Origin: a virus
Length of the DNA stretch: 31,788 nucleotides
Reading direction: 5' to 3' (one strand)
IMG/VR virus record: IMGVR_UViG_3300042465_004729
Coordinates: 1-31,788 of that record
Position numbers and translations under genes: made by a program. Positions 14,735-21,499 of the stretch are shown here, one piece after another (within the stretch, counting starts at the first letter, position 1; each line of letters begins with the position of its first letter). A model generated the notes under the pieces. That model made no database searches and was not told where the DNA came from. It saw nothing but the letters and a program-made list of their open reading frames with translations.

Positions 14735-16504
14735 ATGCTTATTCTCGATACCGAGTGCTTCTCGGACTATTGGCTTGTCTCAATGCTTAAACTAGAGACT
14801 GGCAAAATCCGTCACTTTGAATTACACGATAGCTCAAAGCTCGACACCAAGCTAATTATCGGATTTTTGAAGTCCGACACAATCGTCACTTTTAATGGCA
14901 ACAACTACGACCTACCCCTGCTGAGTGCGGCAATGGCAGGCTACGACAACGCACAGCTAAAAGCCTTGAGCGATAGCATTATCGGCTCAAAACTCCCAAG
15001 CTGGTCGATCCTCAAGAATCATAAATTCGCACTATTAAAACTAGACCACATTGACCTGTTCGATGTTGCCATCGGGCAGTCCAGCCTTAAAATCTACGGT
15101 GGTAGATTACACGCCCCCAAGATGCAAGACCTACCGATTGAGCCATCGGCCTCAATAACGGCATCAGATCGCTCCCTGCTGCGAGAGTATTGTGAGAACG
15201 ACCTCCACACCACATCCCTGCTGTTTAACGAGCTACGGCCTCAAATTGACCTGAGAGCAAAGATGTCTGACAAGTACGGCATGGACTTACGCTCTAAGAG
15301 TGATGCCCAGATTGCTGAGAAAATTATACTGGATGAAGTCAGCAGGGTAACTGGTAATCAATACGGCAAGACTGTCTACTCTGACACTGCTACCTTCAAG
15401 TACATTGATCCTCAAATAGTGACGTTTAAGAGGGGGCAGTTAAATGAGATTTTCGTTAGGATTTTAGAGCATCCGTTCACGCTTGGTGGGAATGGAGCAG
15501 TTACCATGCCCGGCTGGTTGCGTGATACCAAGATCAGAATTGGAGATACCGAGTACCAGATGGGCATAGGTGGCCTGCACTCCTGTGAGAAGTCTAAGTA
15601 TTTTTGTTCAGACAAAGATTATGCGCTTTTTGATCTGGATGTGTCCTCATACTACCCCAGCATAATACTACAGCAGCGGCTTGCGCCTAAAAGCATGGGT
15701 GCGCCGTTCCTCGCAGTCTATCAGCGCATCGTTACCAGTAGGCTTGCCGCTAAGAAGGCTGGCGATACCGTCACTGCCGATGTACTCAAGATTGCAGTCA
15801 ACGGAAGTTTCGGCAAGCTGGGCAGTAAGTATTCGGCCCTGTTTGCCCCTGAGCTATTGATCCAGACCACGATCACGGGGCAGCTATGCCTGCTGATGCT
15901 GATTGAGCGACTCGAGGAGGTCGGAGCTAGGGTTGTAAGCGCCAACACTGACGGGGTGGTGATCTACTGCCGCAGGGGTCTTGAGCATAAGTGCAAGGAG
16001 GTCGCGTTCGACTGGGAGCTAGATACCTCGTTCACCTTAGAGCGCACTGACTACAAGGCGATTGGAATCCGTGACGTTAACAATTATGTGGCTGTAAAGC
16101 AGGATGGCAAGACTAAGGGCAAGGGCGTGTTCGCACCAGCGAGCCTTGCCAAGAACCCTGATCGGCAGATCGTGGCTACAGCAGTTGCACAGCTATTGGC
16201 GAAGGGTACACCCATTGAGCAAACAATAAAGGACTGCAAAGATATTAGGCAGTTTGTGACTATCCGCAGGGTGCAGGGCGGTGCGATCTGGCGTGATGAG
16301 AAGTTGGGTAAGGCTGTACGCTTCTACCACAGCAACGCGGTACACGCCGATCAGTACATCCACTATGCCACTAACTCTAACCGAGTGCCTAACAGCGCGG
16401 GTACACGACCATTGATGCAGCTACCCGCTGAGTTCCCAAGCGATGTTCACCACGCCTATTACATAGCAGAAGCTAAAAACTTACTAGGAGAGATCGGATG
16501 TTAG
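14735..16504 (+). CDS. DNA polymerase, compact family-B-like with 3'-5' exonuclease
   Basis: This 589-aa replicative polymerase has an N-terminal DEDDy exonuclease: LILDTE (Asp5, Glu7), FNGNNYDLP (53-61) and YCENDLHTT (152-160). A GIGGLHS element (277-283) precedes palm motif A, LFDLDVSSYYPSII (299-311). Motif B is LKIAVNGSFGKLGS (351-364). Motif C is SANTDGVV (402-409), where the usual DTD is NTD. These are family-B, not family-A, signatures. It is shorter than cellular family-B enzymes (about 750 aa or more) and lacks an N-terminal domain before Exo I, which lies at residue 3. It should copy the phage genome with the primase-helicase and DUF2815 protein. Its end overlaps the VRR-NUC gene by seven bases. 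Confidence 0.88.
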   Translation: MLILDTECFSDYWLVSMLKLETGKIRHFELHDSSKLDTKLIIGFLKSDTIVTFNGNNYDLPLLSAAMAGYDNAQLKALSDSIIGSKLPSWSILKNHKFALLKLDHIDLFDVAIGQSSLKIYGGRLHAPKMQDLPIEPSASITASDRSLLREYCENDLHTTSLLFNELRPQIDLRAKMSDKYGMDLRSKSDAQIAEKIILDEVSRVTGNQYGKTVYSDTATFKYIDPQIVTFKRGQLNEIFVRILEHPFTLGGNGAVTMPGWLRDTKIRIGDTEYQMGIGGLHSCEKSKYFCSDKDYALFDLDVSSYYPSIILQQRLAPKSMGAPFLAVYQRIVTSRLAAKKAGDTVTADVLKIAVNGSFGKLGSKYSALFAPELLIQTTITGQLCLLMLIERLEEVGARVVSANTDGVVIYCRRGLEHKCKEVAFDWELDTSFTLERTDYKAIGIRDVNNYVAVKQDGKTKGKGVFAPASLAKNPDRQIVATAVAQLLAKGTPIEQTIKDCKDIRQFVTIRRVQGGAIWRDEKLGKAVRFYHSNAVHADQYIHYATNSNRVPNSAGTRPLMQLPAEFPSDVHHAYYIAEAKNLLGEIGC

Positions 16505-16764
16505 AAAAGACAATTGAAGCCGCCCTAATCAAGCGCGTGAAGGCACTTGGCGGCATGGCTGAGAAGTTCACCAGCCCGAACAAGCGCAGTGTGCCTGACA
16601 GAATAGTGACGTTACCCCTCGGCGTTATCATTTTCGTAGAGCTAAAAGCACCCGGCAAACTGCCGACAGAGCTACAGCAACGTGACCATGATATACGCCG
16701 AGGTCTTGGCTGCGATGTGCGCGTGATTGATAGTATAGAGGGTTGCAATGCTTTCCCGGGCTGA
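16498..16764 (+). CDS. VRR-NUC domain nuclease
   Basis: This 88-aa protein is a minimal VRR-NUC fold. It has an N-terminal helix (EKTIEAALIKRVKALGG), the catalytic series SVPDRIV (Asp34), IFVELKAPG (Glu48, Lys50) and LQQRDHDIRR (Gln60/Gln61), and a closing GCDVRVID. VRR-NUC proteins cleave branched or structured DNA. In phages this stand-alone type is commonly followed by an SNF2-like helicase, as here. It starts inside the polymerase stop (ATGTTAG) and overlaps the helicase by 17 bases, so the three are probably translated together. Confidence 0.9.
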   Translation: MLEKTIEAALIKRVKALGGMAEKFTSPNKRSVPDRIVTLPLGVIIFVELKAPGKLPTELQQRDHDIRRGLGCDVRVIDSIEGCNAFPG

Positions 16765-18082
16765 CCTCCACGAGTTTCAGCAGAACGCCATCTCCTTCAT
16801 AAAGCGAGAGAAACGATGCTTGCTGGCGATTGAGATGGGTCTGGGCAAGACGGTATCAACCCTGACCGCCATCTCTGACCTGCTCGACTCCTTCACTATA
16901 CACAGGGTGCTGGTCATCGCACCATTGAGGGTATCGAACTCGATCTGGAAGCAGGAGGCGGCAAGCTGGGAGCATACCTCACACCTGAAGGTGAGTATCT
17001 GCACAGGTAGTGAGCGAGAGAGACTTAGTGCGTTGATGCAAACGGCTGACATATATGTTATTAATCGTGAGAACGTGGAATGGTTGGTACGAATACGGTC
17101 TTGGGACTTTGACTGCGTGGTTATTGATGAGAGCGACTCGTTCAAGAACTCGTCAAGTAAGCGTTTTAAGGCATTGCGTAAGGTCATACCCGATACCACC
17201 CACATGATCCTTCTCAGCGGTACGCCATCACCTAGCGGCTTGGCTGACCTCTGGGCGCAGCTCTACCTAATCGACTTCGGGCAGCGGCTTGGGCGTACAG
17301 TAACAGCATTCAGACAACGCTTTTTTGAGCAGGATTACTTTGGGCATACATGGTCGATTCGTGAGGGATCTGCTGCCAAGATATACGCACTGCTTGCCGA
17401 CAAGGTCTTGTCCATGCAGTCTGCCGACTATCTCCAGCTACCAGACAGAATAGACCTAGTGCAGAGAGTTGATCTATCAGAAAAGTCGCTGGTGGCGTAT
17501 CAGGACTTTGAAAAGACCCTGCTCTCAACCTTACCCGATGGTGAGGAGGTTGAGGCGGTGAACGCAGCGGTTCTCGCTGGTAAGTTGTTGCAGTACGCCA
17601 ATGGCGCGGTCTACACAGACGAGCATCGCAACTGGTCTCTCGTCCACGACACCAAGATCGAGGCACTAGCTGAGATTCTTGAGGCGAACGAGGGGGAGAA
17701 CATCCTTGTTGCCTACAACTATAAGAGCGACCTAGAGCGACTGCAAAAGCACTTCCCGCAGGGGGTAGTCCTCGACAAAAACCCAGAGACAGTTAGCCGC
17801 TGGCAGCGGGGTGAGATTGGATTAATGTTCGCTCATCCTCAGTCTGCTGGGCATGGTCTGAACCTACAGGCTGGTGGGTGTATCTCAGTCTGGTTTGGGA
17901 TGTGCTGGTCGCTGGGCAACTACCAGCAGTTCAACGCTAGGCTACACAGGCAGGGTCAAGGCCGACCTGTTCGCATAATTCACTTGATTGCTACGGGTAC
18001 GATTGACGAACGGGTAATGGATGTGCTGAGACAAAAAGACGCAGTTCAGACTAATTTACTCAAAGCATTAAAAAGTATTTGA
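16748..18082 (+). CDS. SNF2-type DNA helicase/translocase
   Basis: This 444-aa superfamily 2 ATPase has a Q-like start (LHEFQQNAISFI), Walker A MGLGKT (30-35), APLRVSNSIWKQE, box II VVIDESDSFKN (125-133) and LSGTP (156-160). The second half has LVAYNYKSDLERL, AGHGLNLQAG and the arginine-finger motif QFNARLHRQGQ. This matches the short SNF2-related helicases of phages and lacks the insertions of eukaryotic chromatin remodellers. It probably remodels forks or recombination intermediates with the VRR-NUC and DUF2800 nucleases. It ends just before a regulatory leader (18083-18207). Confidence 0.92.
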   Translation: MLSRADLHEFQQNAISFIKREKRCLLAIEMGLGKTVSTLTAISDLLDSFTIHRVLVIAPLRVSNSIWKQEAASWEHTSHLKVSICTGSERERLSALMQTADIYVINRENVEWLVRIRSWDFDCVVIDESDSFKNSSSKRFKALRKVIPDTTHMILLSGTPSPSGLADLWAQLYLIDFGQRLGRTVTAFRQRFFEQDYFGHTWSIREGSAAKIYALLADKVLSMQSADYLQLPDRIDLVQRVDLSEKSLVAYQDFEKTLLSTLPDGEEVEAVNAAVLAGKLLQYANGAVYTDEHRNWSLVHDTKIEALAEILEANEGENILVAYNYKSDLERLQKHFPQGVVLDKNPETVSRWQRGEIGLMFAHPQSAGHGLNLQAGGCISVWFGMCWSLGNYQQFNARLHRQGQGRPVRIIHLIATGTIDERVMDVLRQKDAVQTNLLKALKSI

Positions 18083-18207
18083 CTTTAGCAAAGCTAAAGA
18101 CCATCCTATGCTATAGTGCAATTAATCATCTCTCCAGATGATGTATCGTGCGCGAAATAGCCTAGTGCTGACAAAAGTTTTGATGCTTAATTGAAACAAG
18201 CTATATT
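18083..18207 (+). promoter_or_regulatory. Intergenic control region: palindrome, extended -10, hairpin, second promoter
   Basis: CTTTAGC-AAA-GCTAAAG (18083-18099) is followed by TATGCTATAGT with an extended -10 (TATAGT at 18112-18117), the same core as in the 12.6-kb operator arms. A hairpin ATCATCT-CTCC-AGATGAT (18125-18142) would form at the start of that RNA. A second possible promoter is TTGATG (18180-18185), 16 bases, TATATT (18202-18207), placed directly before the AGGAG site and ATG 18223. Confidence 0.5.
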
Positions 18208-18222
18208 TTTTAGGAGATTAAA

Positions 18223-18639
18223 ATGGAACACTATTACCCGGTAGGTGGACAGTATTGCAAGCTGACTGGCAAAGGCTCACTGGCAGGCATAGCCGATGAC
18301 ATCCTCAACATCAGTAAGAATCATAGGGAGAGAAAGGATCGTGAGGCTATAGCAAGGACAATGAGAACGGTCGAGATGCGCGATTACAAGCGTGAGAGCC
18401 GTGCCAAGCCCATCAAGCGCATGACGATGGCGATGCTGGACATCATCAAATATATCAAAAAATGGCCCGGTACTAGGCGCAGTGACCTGCTCAATAAGCC
18501 GCTGGGAGGCGATACAATCTCTCCATCTAGTCTTGGGGCTAGTCTAGCAGCCCTCGTCCAGCGTGGGATGCTTAAAACCAACGGCTTTACCCATAACCGC
18601 CGGTTCTTTGTAACGGGGGTCACAGATGATAAAAAATAA
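18223..18639 (+). CDS. Putative winged-helix DNA-binding protein
   Basis: This is a 138-aa basic protein. The N-terminus (MEHYYPVGGQYCKLTGKGS) is followed by a very charged helix rich in Arg/Lys (about residues 35-65). The C-terminal part resembles a winged helix: MAMLDIIKYIKKWPGTRRSD, LLNK, LGASLAALVQRGMLKTNGF and NRRFFVTG. The last piece looks like the beta-wing after the recognition helix. It may regulate the downstream lysis and methyltransferase genes. It has its own likely promoter and a strong AGGAG site. The family is not recognised. Confidence 0.6.
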   Translation: MEHYYPVGGQYCKLTGKGSLAGIADDILNISKNHRERKDREAIARTMRTVEMRDYKRESRAKPIKRMTMAMLDIIKYIKKWPGTRRSDLLNKPLGGDTISPSSLGASLAALVQRGMLKTNGFTHNRRFFVTGVTDDKK

Positions 18640-18748
18640 ATTTATGAGACGTTTTAGCTACCACGAGTGGTTGATGATCGGCATAGCCGTTACTCCGATA
18701 GTGGTGATTCTAGTCATAATTGGGTATCTCATAGGACTCATGCTATAG
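18626..18748 (+). CDS. 40-aa membrane protein, possible holin
   Basis: A short frame starts inside the end of the previous gene (ATG 18626) and encodes MIKNKFMRRFSYHEW followed by two hydrophobic stretches, LMIGIAVTPIVVILVIIGYL and IGLML. These may form one long or two short spans. It lies nine bases before the ATG of the SleB-type hydrolase, whose ribosome site AGGAGG overlaps its TAG stop. A tiny basic-N-terminal membrane protein directly before a cell-wall hydrolase is a holin candidate, but size alone does not prove it. Confidence 0.5.
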   Translation: MIKNKFMRRFSYHEWLMIGIAVTPIVVILVIIGYLIGLML

Positions 18749-18757
18749 GAGGCTTTA

Positions 18758-19123
18758 ATGGCTGAAATGCTATTGTGGTTAACGATGACAGTATGGTTTG
18801 AAGCTCGTGGAGAGCCTGAGCATTGTCAGGTAAAGGTAGCGCAGGTCGTACTAAACAGGATGACAGATGGAGATATAAAGAAGGTTATCCTAGCCCCGCG
18901 TCAATTCTCATGGGTGCAAGACAAGATGCAGGACGGAGTGCTGAAGCCAGAACATAGACCTAACAAAGAATCGGCAGCATGGAAGAAGTCAGAGGAGTCT
19001 GCTAGGACTGCGATATACTCTACCGAGAAGTTCGATGCAACGCATTTTCACTCCAAGTCGGTAAGCCCGAATTGGGGATTGAAGTTTTACAAGACCTGTG
19101 GAAACCACCATTTTTATGTGTGA
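18758..19123 (+). CDS. SleB-type cell wall hydrolase
   Basis: This 121-aa protein is a compact member of the SleB/Hydrolase_2 family, which cuts the glycan strands of peptidoglycan. Diagnostic elements are WFEARGEPEHCQVKVAQVVL (with the Glu of EARGE near residue 15), NRM, PRQFSWVQ and the C-terminal ATHFHSKSVSPNWG with NHHFYV. It has no signal peptide, so export would need a holin; the 40-aa membrane protein upstream is a candidate. Its position in the rightward, probably early operon is unusual for an endolysin. A second hydrolase, of the M15 type, lies in the late lysis cassette. It could also be a virion-associated enzyme. Confidence 0.88.
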   Translation: MAEMLLWLTMTVWFEARGEPEHCQVKVAQVVLNRMTDGDIKKVILAPRQFSWVQDKMQDGVLKPEHRPNKESAAWKKSEESARTAIYSTEKFDATHFHSKSVSPNWGLKFYKTCGNHHFYV

Positions 19124-20153
19124 ACATCCAAAGACAATGCACCTTTTCGCCGGGGTCGGTGGAGGTATTCTTGCTGATTTAATTTTAGGCCACGAACCTA
19201 TCGTGGCGGTCGAATGGGATAAATATGCTTGCAAAATTCTTAGAGAACGAGTTGCCGATGGATGGTTCCCCGGAATGTCAGTGTGGGAAGGGGACGTTAG
19301 ACTGTTCGATCCATCCGAATACGCGGGGCGAGTGGATTGCATCCATGCAGGATTCCCTTGCCAAGATATTAGTGTCGCTGGAAAGCAGGCCGGACTTGGA
19401 GAAGGCACTAGGTCAGGGCTTTACCGAGAAGTCTTGCGAATCGCTGGCGTGGTACGACCAAGATACATCTTCTTGGAAAACGTATCAGCGATCCTTTCTA
19501 ACGGACTGGGAGTCGTACTCGGAGACTTGGCCTCGATGGGGTATAACTGTAAATGGCTCTGCATTAAGGCATCCGATGTGGGCGCACCGCATGGGCGCGA
19601 CAGATGGTTTGCACTTGCCGAACGGAAAGGACTTCCACCACACGCCGAACACAACGGGGATGGACGGGGGGAGCAACAGCAGGAGGGCATTGAAGGCGCG
19701 GCTGAATTGGCCGTCACCAAACACATCTCCGACTCGCCCGCAAGAGGGCAATGTCAGGATGTTAAGAGCGAAAGTTTTGGCCGGAGAAATGACGGAAGCG
19801 GAAGCGGCAGCGATGTTAAACGGCAAATCACCATTTCAGGCGCAAGGCAAGATTCAACAATGGCCCACGCCAACAGCGCACAATGCGAAGGAAACGAACG
19901 CTCCGAGCGAGTCGAACAGAAACACTCCAACACTAGCAGCGGAAGTTGGTGGAAAACTGAACCCCTCGTGGGTCGCGTGGCTCATGGGGTTCCCGATAGA
20001 GTGGGTAAACTCAAAGGGCTAGGAAACGCCCAAGTACCACTACAGGCCGCAGCAGCATGGCGGCTTTTAACGATTAAGTCTGGGCTAGGGGGACATCCCG
20101 AAAATGTCTTGCGGGATTCTGCGGCGGGAAACCCAGTTAATCTCGATAGATAA
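19116..20153 (+). CDS. C5 cytosine-specific DNA methyltransferase
   Basis: This protein is about 345 aa from ATG 19116, which overlaps the hydrolase stop. The frame is open back to a GTG at 19098. Motifs are in canonical order: I FAGVGG (19146-19163), catalytic PCQDIS (19356-19373), VI LENVS (ENV at 19476-19484) and VIII ASDVGAPHGRDRWFALA. After a variable stretch come WWKTEPLVGRVAHGVP and the motif X-like GLGNAQVPLQAAAAW (GNAQVP at 20022-20039). The enzyme would methylate C5 of cytosine in a specific site on phage DNA, probably against host restriction; no cognate nuclease is seen. Most of the gene is overlapped in the +1 frame by a second plausible coding sequence. Confidence 0.93.
   Translation: MCEHPKTMHLFAGVGGGILADLILGHEPIVAVEWDKYACKILRERVADGWFPGMSVWEGDVRLFDPSEYAGRVDCIHAGFPCQDISVAGKQAGLGEGTRSGLYREVLRIAGVVRPRYIFLENVSAILSNGLGVVLGDLASMGYNCKWLCIKASDVGAPHGRDRWFALAERKGLPPHAEHNGDGRGEQQQEGIEGAAELAVTKHISDSPARGQCQDVKSESFGRRNDGSGSGSDVKRQITISGARQDSTMAHANSAQCEGNERSERVEQKHSNTSSGSWWKTEPLVGRVAHGVPDRVGKLKGLGNAQVPLQAAAAWRLLTIKSGLGGHPENVLRDSAAGNPVNLDR
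19225..20022 (+). CDS. Overlapping +1-frame protein of a methyltransferase-associated phage family
   Basis: This frame is open for 265 codons inside the methyltransferase gene. Its product has blocks I recognise from separate phage/prophage proteins found with methyltransferases: SLAKILVSLESRPDLEKAL, YDQDTSSWKTYQRSFL, ETWPRWGITVNG, WPTPTAHNAKETNAPS, RNTPTLAAEVGG and LNPSWVAWLMGFPIEW. The SSWKT codons (19468-19482) overlap the ENV codons of the methyltransferase. The LMGFP block overlaps the VGRVAHGVP block. The stop TAG lies within the codons for GLGN. The true start may be ATG 19225 (weak GGGA site), 19258 or 19345; the family-like part begins near the last. The function is unknown. A chance open frame would not be expected to carry these motifs. 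Confidence 0.7.
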   Translation: MLAKFLENELPMDGSPECQCGKGTLDCSIHPNTRGEWIASMQDSLAKILVSLESRPDLEKALGQGFTEKSCESLAWYDQDTSSWKTYQRSFLTDWESYSETWPRWGITVNGSALRHPMWAHRMGATDGLHLPNGKDFHHTPNTTGMDGGSNSRRALKARLNWPSPNTSPTRPQEGNVRMLRAKVLAGEMTEAEAAAMLNGKSPFQAQGKIQQWPTPTAHNAKETNAPSESNRNTPTLAAEVGGKLNPSWVAWLMGFPIEWVNSKG

Positions 20154-20167
20154 CCGCCTGACTTATT

Positions 20168-20338
20168 ATGACAACACGCTTTTGTATGCAGTGCCAGAAG
20201 TCTATTTATGTTCCTGACGGCGATGTTAGCGAATGGAAGCCTGTCTACAACAAGCTGGGAAAAGTGACTAGACGAGTCTGCCCTGCGTGTGCTGCTGGCC
20301 GAAAGAAGTTTGACTCTACAGGCGTGTACAAGAAGTAG
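20168..20338 (+). CDS. 56-aa zinc-ribbon protein
   Basis: A short frame after the methyltransferase encodes MTTRFCMQCQKSIYV, a polar middle (SEWKPVYNKLGKVTRR), VCPACAAGRKKF and an end YKK. Two CxxC pairs about 30 residues apart form a plausible zinc ribbon. It may bind nucleic acid or be a small regulator. It is the last gene of the rightward block and its stop lies in an inverted repeat facing the spanin gene. No family is assigned. Confidence 0.6.
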   Translation: MTTRFCMQCQKSIYVPDGDVSEWKPVYNKLGKVTRRVCPACAAGRKKFDSTGVYKK

Positions 20339-20376
20339 TTATAGCAATTTATATACTAAAACAGGTATAACTACTT
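20333..20376. terminator. Inverted repeat between convergent genes, possible bidirectional terminator
   Basis: AAGTAGTTATA (20333-20343) and TATAACTACTT (20366-20376) are perfect inverted arms around 22 bases. The stop codons of both convergent genes (TAG of the zinc ribbon and TAG of Rz) lie at mirrored places in the arms. The stem is AT-rich and lacks a long T run, so termination is only a possibility. Confidence 0.35.
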
Positions 20377-20877
20377 AATTAACGACTGCTCTCTGACCCA
20401 TTCTTGTAGACTGGAGAGAGTGGTAGAGTTTTCGTGGCAGATACCGTAATTCCTGATGACTGTTTCGAGAGCGTCTGTAGCGGTAACGGCTTGAGCTTTA
20501 ACGGTTCCCTCATCAGAATCTCTGGTGGTGTCGGAAACCGCATTGTAGACGGCATTGTTGTGGAGCATCCTCCAACCGCCAGACAAATTAACAGTATCTT
20601 GTACATAGATTGGTATCTCCTTTATGATCGTTCTGCTCTTTCCTTGAACAATCTGTACTCTGTCCACATACTTTGTGACCGTTTGATCTGAAACCACAGC
20701 CTGTTTGATCCCTGTCTCAATTGAGTGGGCTTGCGCCTTGATCTGAGCCTCATAGCAGCCACTTACTCCGATTTGGTGACCCATGTATAGACCAGCAGAA
20801 AACAATGCAGCAGCGAGCGTTGTACAGATAGCAATTTTACTACTTAGAGATAGTGCCTGTAATCCAGCCCATATCAT
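20371..20877 (-). CDS. Rz: Rz-like inner-membrane spanin
   Basis: This 168-aa protein has an N-terminal signal anchor, ALSLSSKIAICTTLAAALFS, followed by AGLYMGHQIG. A long polar region follows, including IKAQAHSIETGIKQAVVSDQ and KYVDRVQIVQGKSR, which is probably helical and periplasmic. This is the topology of i-spanins, which join the outer-membrane partner to fuse the membranes in the last step of lysis. The decisive evidence is a lipoprotein gene nested in another frame of its 3' half, as in lambda Rz/Rz1. The gene is the last of the late leftward block and is separated from the M15 peptidase gene by the inserted homing endonuclease. Confidence 0.8.
   Translation of the reverse strand: MIWAGLQALSLSSKIAICTTLAAALFSAGLYMGHQIGVSGCYEAQIKAQAHSIETGIKQAVVSDQTVTKYVDRVQIVQGKSRTIIKEIPIYVQDTVNLSGGWRMLHNNAVYNAVSDTTRDSDEGTVKAQAVTATDALETVIRNYGICHENSTTLSSLQEWVREQSLIK
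20379..20606 (-). CDS. Rz1: Rz1-like outer-membrane spanin lipoprotein, nested in Rz
   Basis: This 75-aa frame lies wholly inside Rz (it starts 271 bases in and ends eight bases before the Rz end). It begins MYKILLICLAVGGCSTT, a short lipoprotein signal with lipobox VGGC, so Cys14 would be lipidated and the mature protein would start there. The mature part is proline-rich (MRFPTPPEILMREPLKLKPL), as in Rz1 o-spanins. An AAGGAG ribosome site lies upstream with a rather long gap. Together with Rz it would form the membrane-spanning complex of a Gram-negative phage. Confidence 0.82.
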   Translation of the reverse strand: MYKILLICLAVGGCSTTMPSTMRFPTPPEILMREPLKLKPLPLQTLSKQSSGITVSATKTLPLSPVYKNGSESSR

Positions 20878-20926
20878 GGTTTGAAAGTTCGCTTTTTTAA
20901 GAGTAATTTCTTAATGGTAAGGTGCT

Positions 20927-20955
20927 TTGACACTAGTTAAATGTTCCTGTATTAT
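20927..20955 (+). promoter_or_regulatory. Strong sigma70 promoter of the HNH gene, nearly leaderless
   Basis: TTGACA (20927-20932), exactly 17 bases, then TATTAT (20950-20955). The expected start (about 20961-20963) coincides with the ATG at 20963, and no ribosome site precedes that ATG. The mRNA would be leaderless or nearly so. Confidence 0.7.
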
Positions 20956-20962
20956 TGTGCAT

Positions 20963-21499
20963 ATGGAAATATGGAAAACAATACCCGGATTGCCAAGTAT
21001 ATATGAAGCATCTTCTGAAGGAAAGATACGGAGGTTGCAAAATACAAGGCCTCTTATCTCTAGATGGGGTGGGCATATTATTTGTAAAAGATATCCAAAA
21101 AAAGTTTTGGTATGTCAAAAACCATCAAAAAAAGGGTATTTAAGGCATCGTATCAATCATAAAACACATTTTGCCCATAGACTAATTGCTATTACATTTA
21201 TAGAAAACGTAAAAAATGCCCCGCAAGTTAATCATAAAAATGGGATAAAAACTGACAATAGGGCAGACAATCTTGAATGGGTTACTAATATGGAAAATAG
21301 AACTCATGCGGTAATTAACGGTCTTGTGGCAGAAGGAGAGAGATGTGGAAACGCAAAGCTAAATATTGAAAGTATTGCAGAAATAAGAAAGCTATATGCA
21401 AACGGGGTTTCTCAGAAAAAAATAGCAAACAATTATGGGATTATTCAGCAAACAGTATCTGTGATAGTTAGATATAAATCATGGAAAAAATGTGCGTAA
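20963..21499 (+). CDS. HNH homing endonuclease (NUMOD4-HNH)
   Basis: This 178-aa free-standing homing endonuclease has an N-terminal NUMOD4-like part, MEIWKTIPGLPSIYEASSEG followed by KIRRL. Its HNH core is HRLIAITFI and VNHKNGIKTDNRADNLEWVT (about residues 72-108), followed by a helix-turn-helix (AEIRKLYANGVSQKKIANNY). It cuts a target site and spreads by repair. It is the only rightward gene in this late leftward region and is clearly more AT-rich than its neighbours, signs of recent insertion. The frame is open back to 20927, but those codons are the promoter, so ATG 20963 is preferred. Its 3' end overlaps the convergent M15 peptidase gene by 21 bases. Confidence 0.9.
   Translation: MEIWKTIPGLPSIYEASSEGKIRRLQNTRPLISRWGGHIICKRYPKKVLVCQKPSKKGYLRHRINHKTHFAHRLIAITFIENVKNAPQVNHKNGIKTDNRADNLEWVTNMENRTHAVINGLVAEGERCGNAKLNIESIAEIRKLYANGVSQKKIANNYGIIQQTVSVIVRYKSWKKCA

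Noticed and set aside
16777-17205. 142-codon leftward frame opposite the SNF2 helicase
   Set aside because: Antisense shadow of conserved helicase motifs; no start signal.
18083-18099. Terminator after the helicase gene
   Set aside because: The CTTTAGC/GCTAAAG hairpin has no following T run, so it is listed as a possible operator instead.
19485-19826. 113-codon leftward frame within the methyltransferase region
   Set aside because: Unlike the +1 rightward frame it contains no recognisable motif and no ribosome site.
20927-20962. Upstream start of the HNH gene at TTG 20927
   Set aside because: Those bases are the -35 to -10 promoter; the NUMOD4-like sequence begins at ATG 20963.
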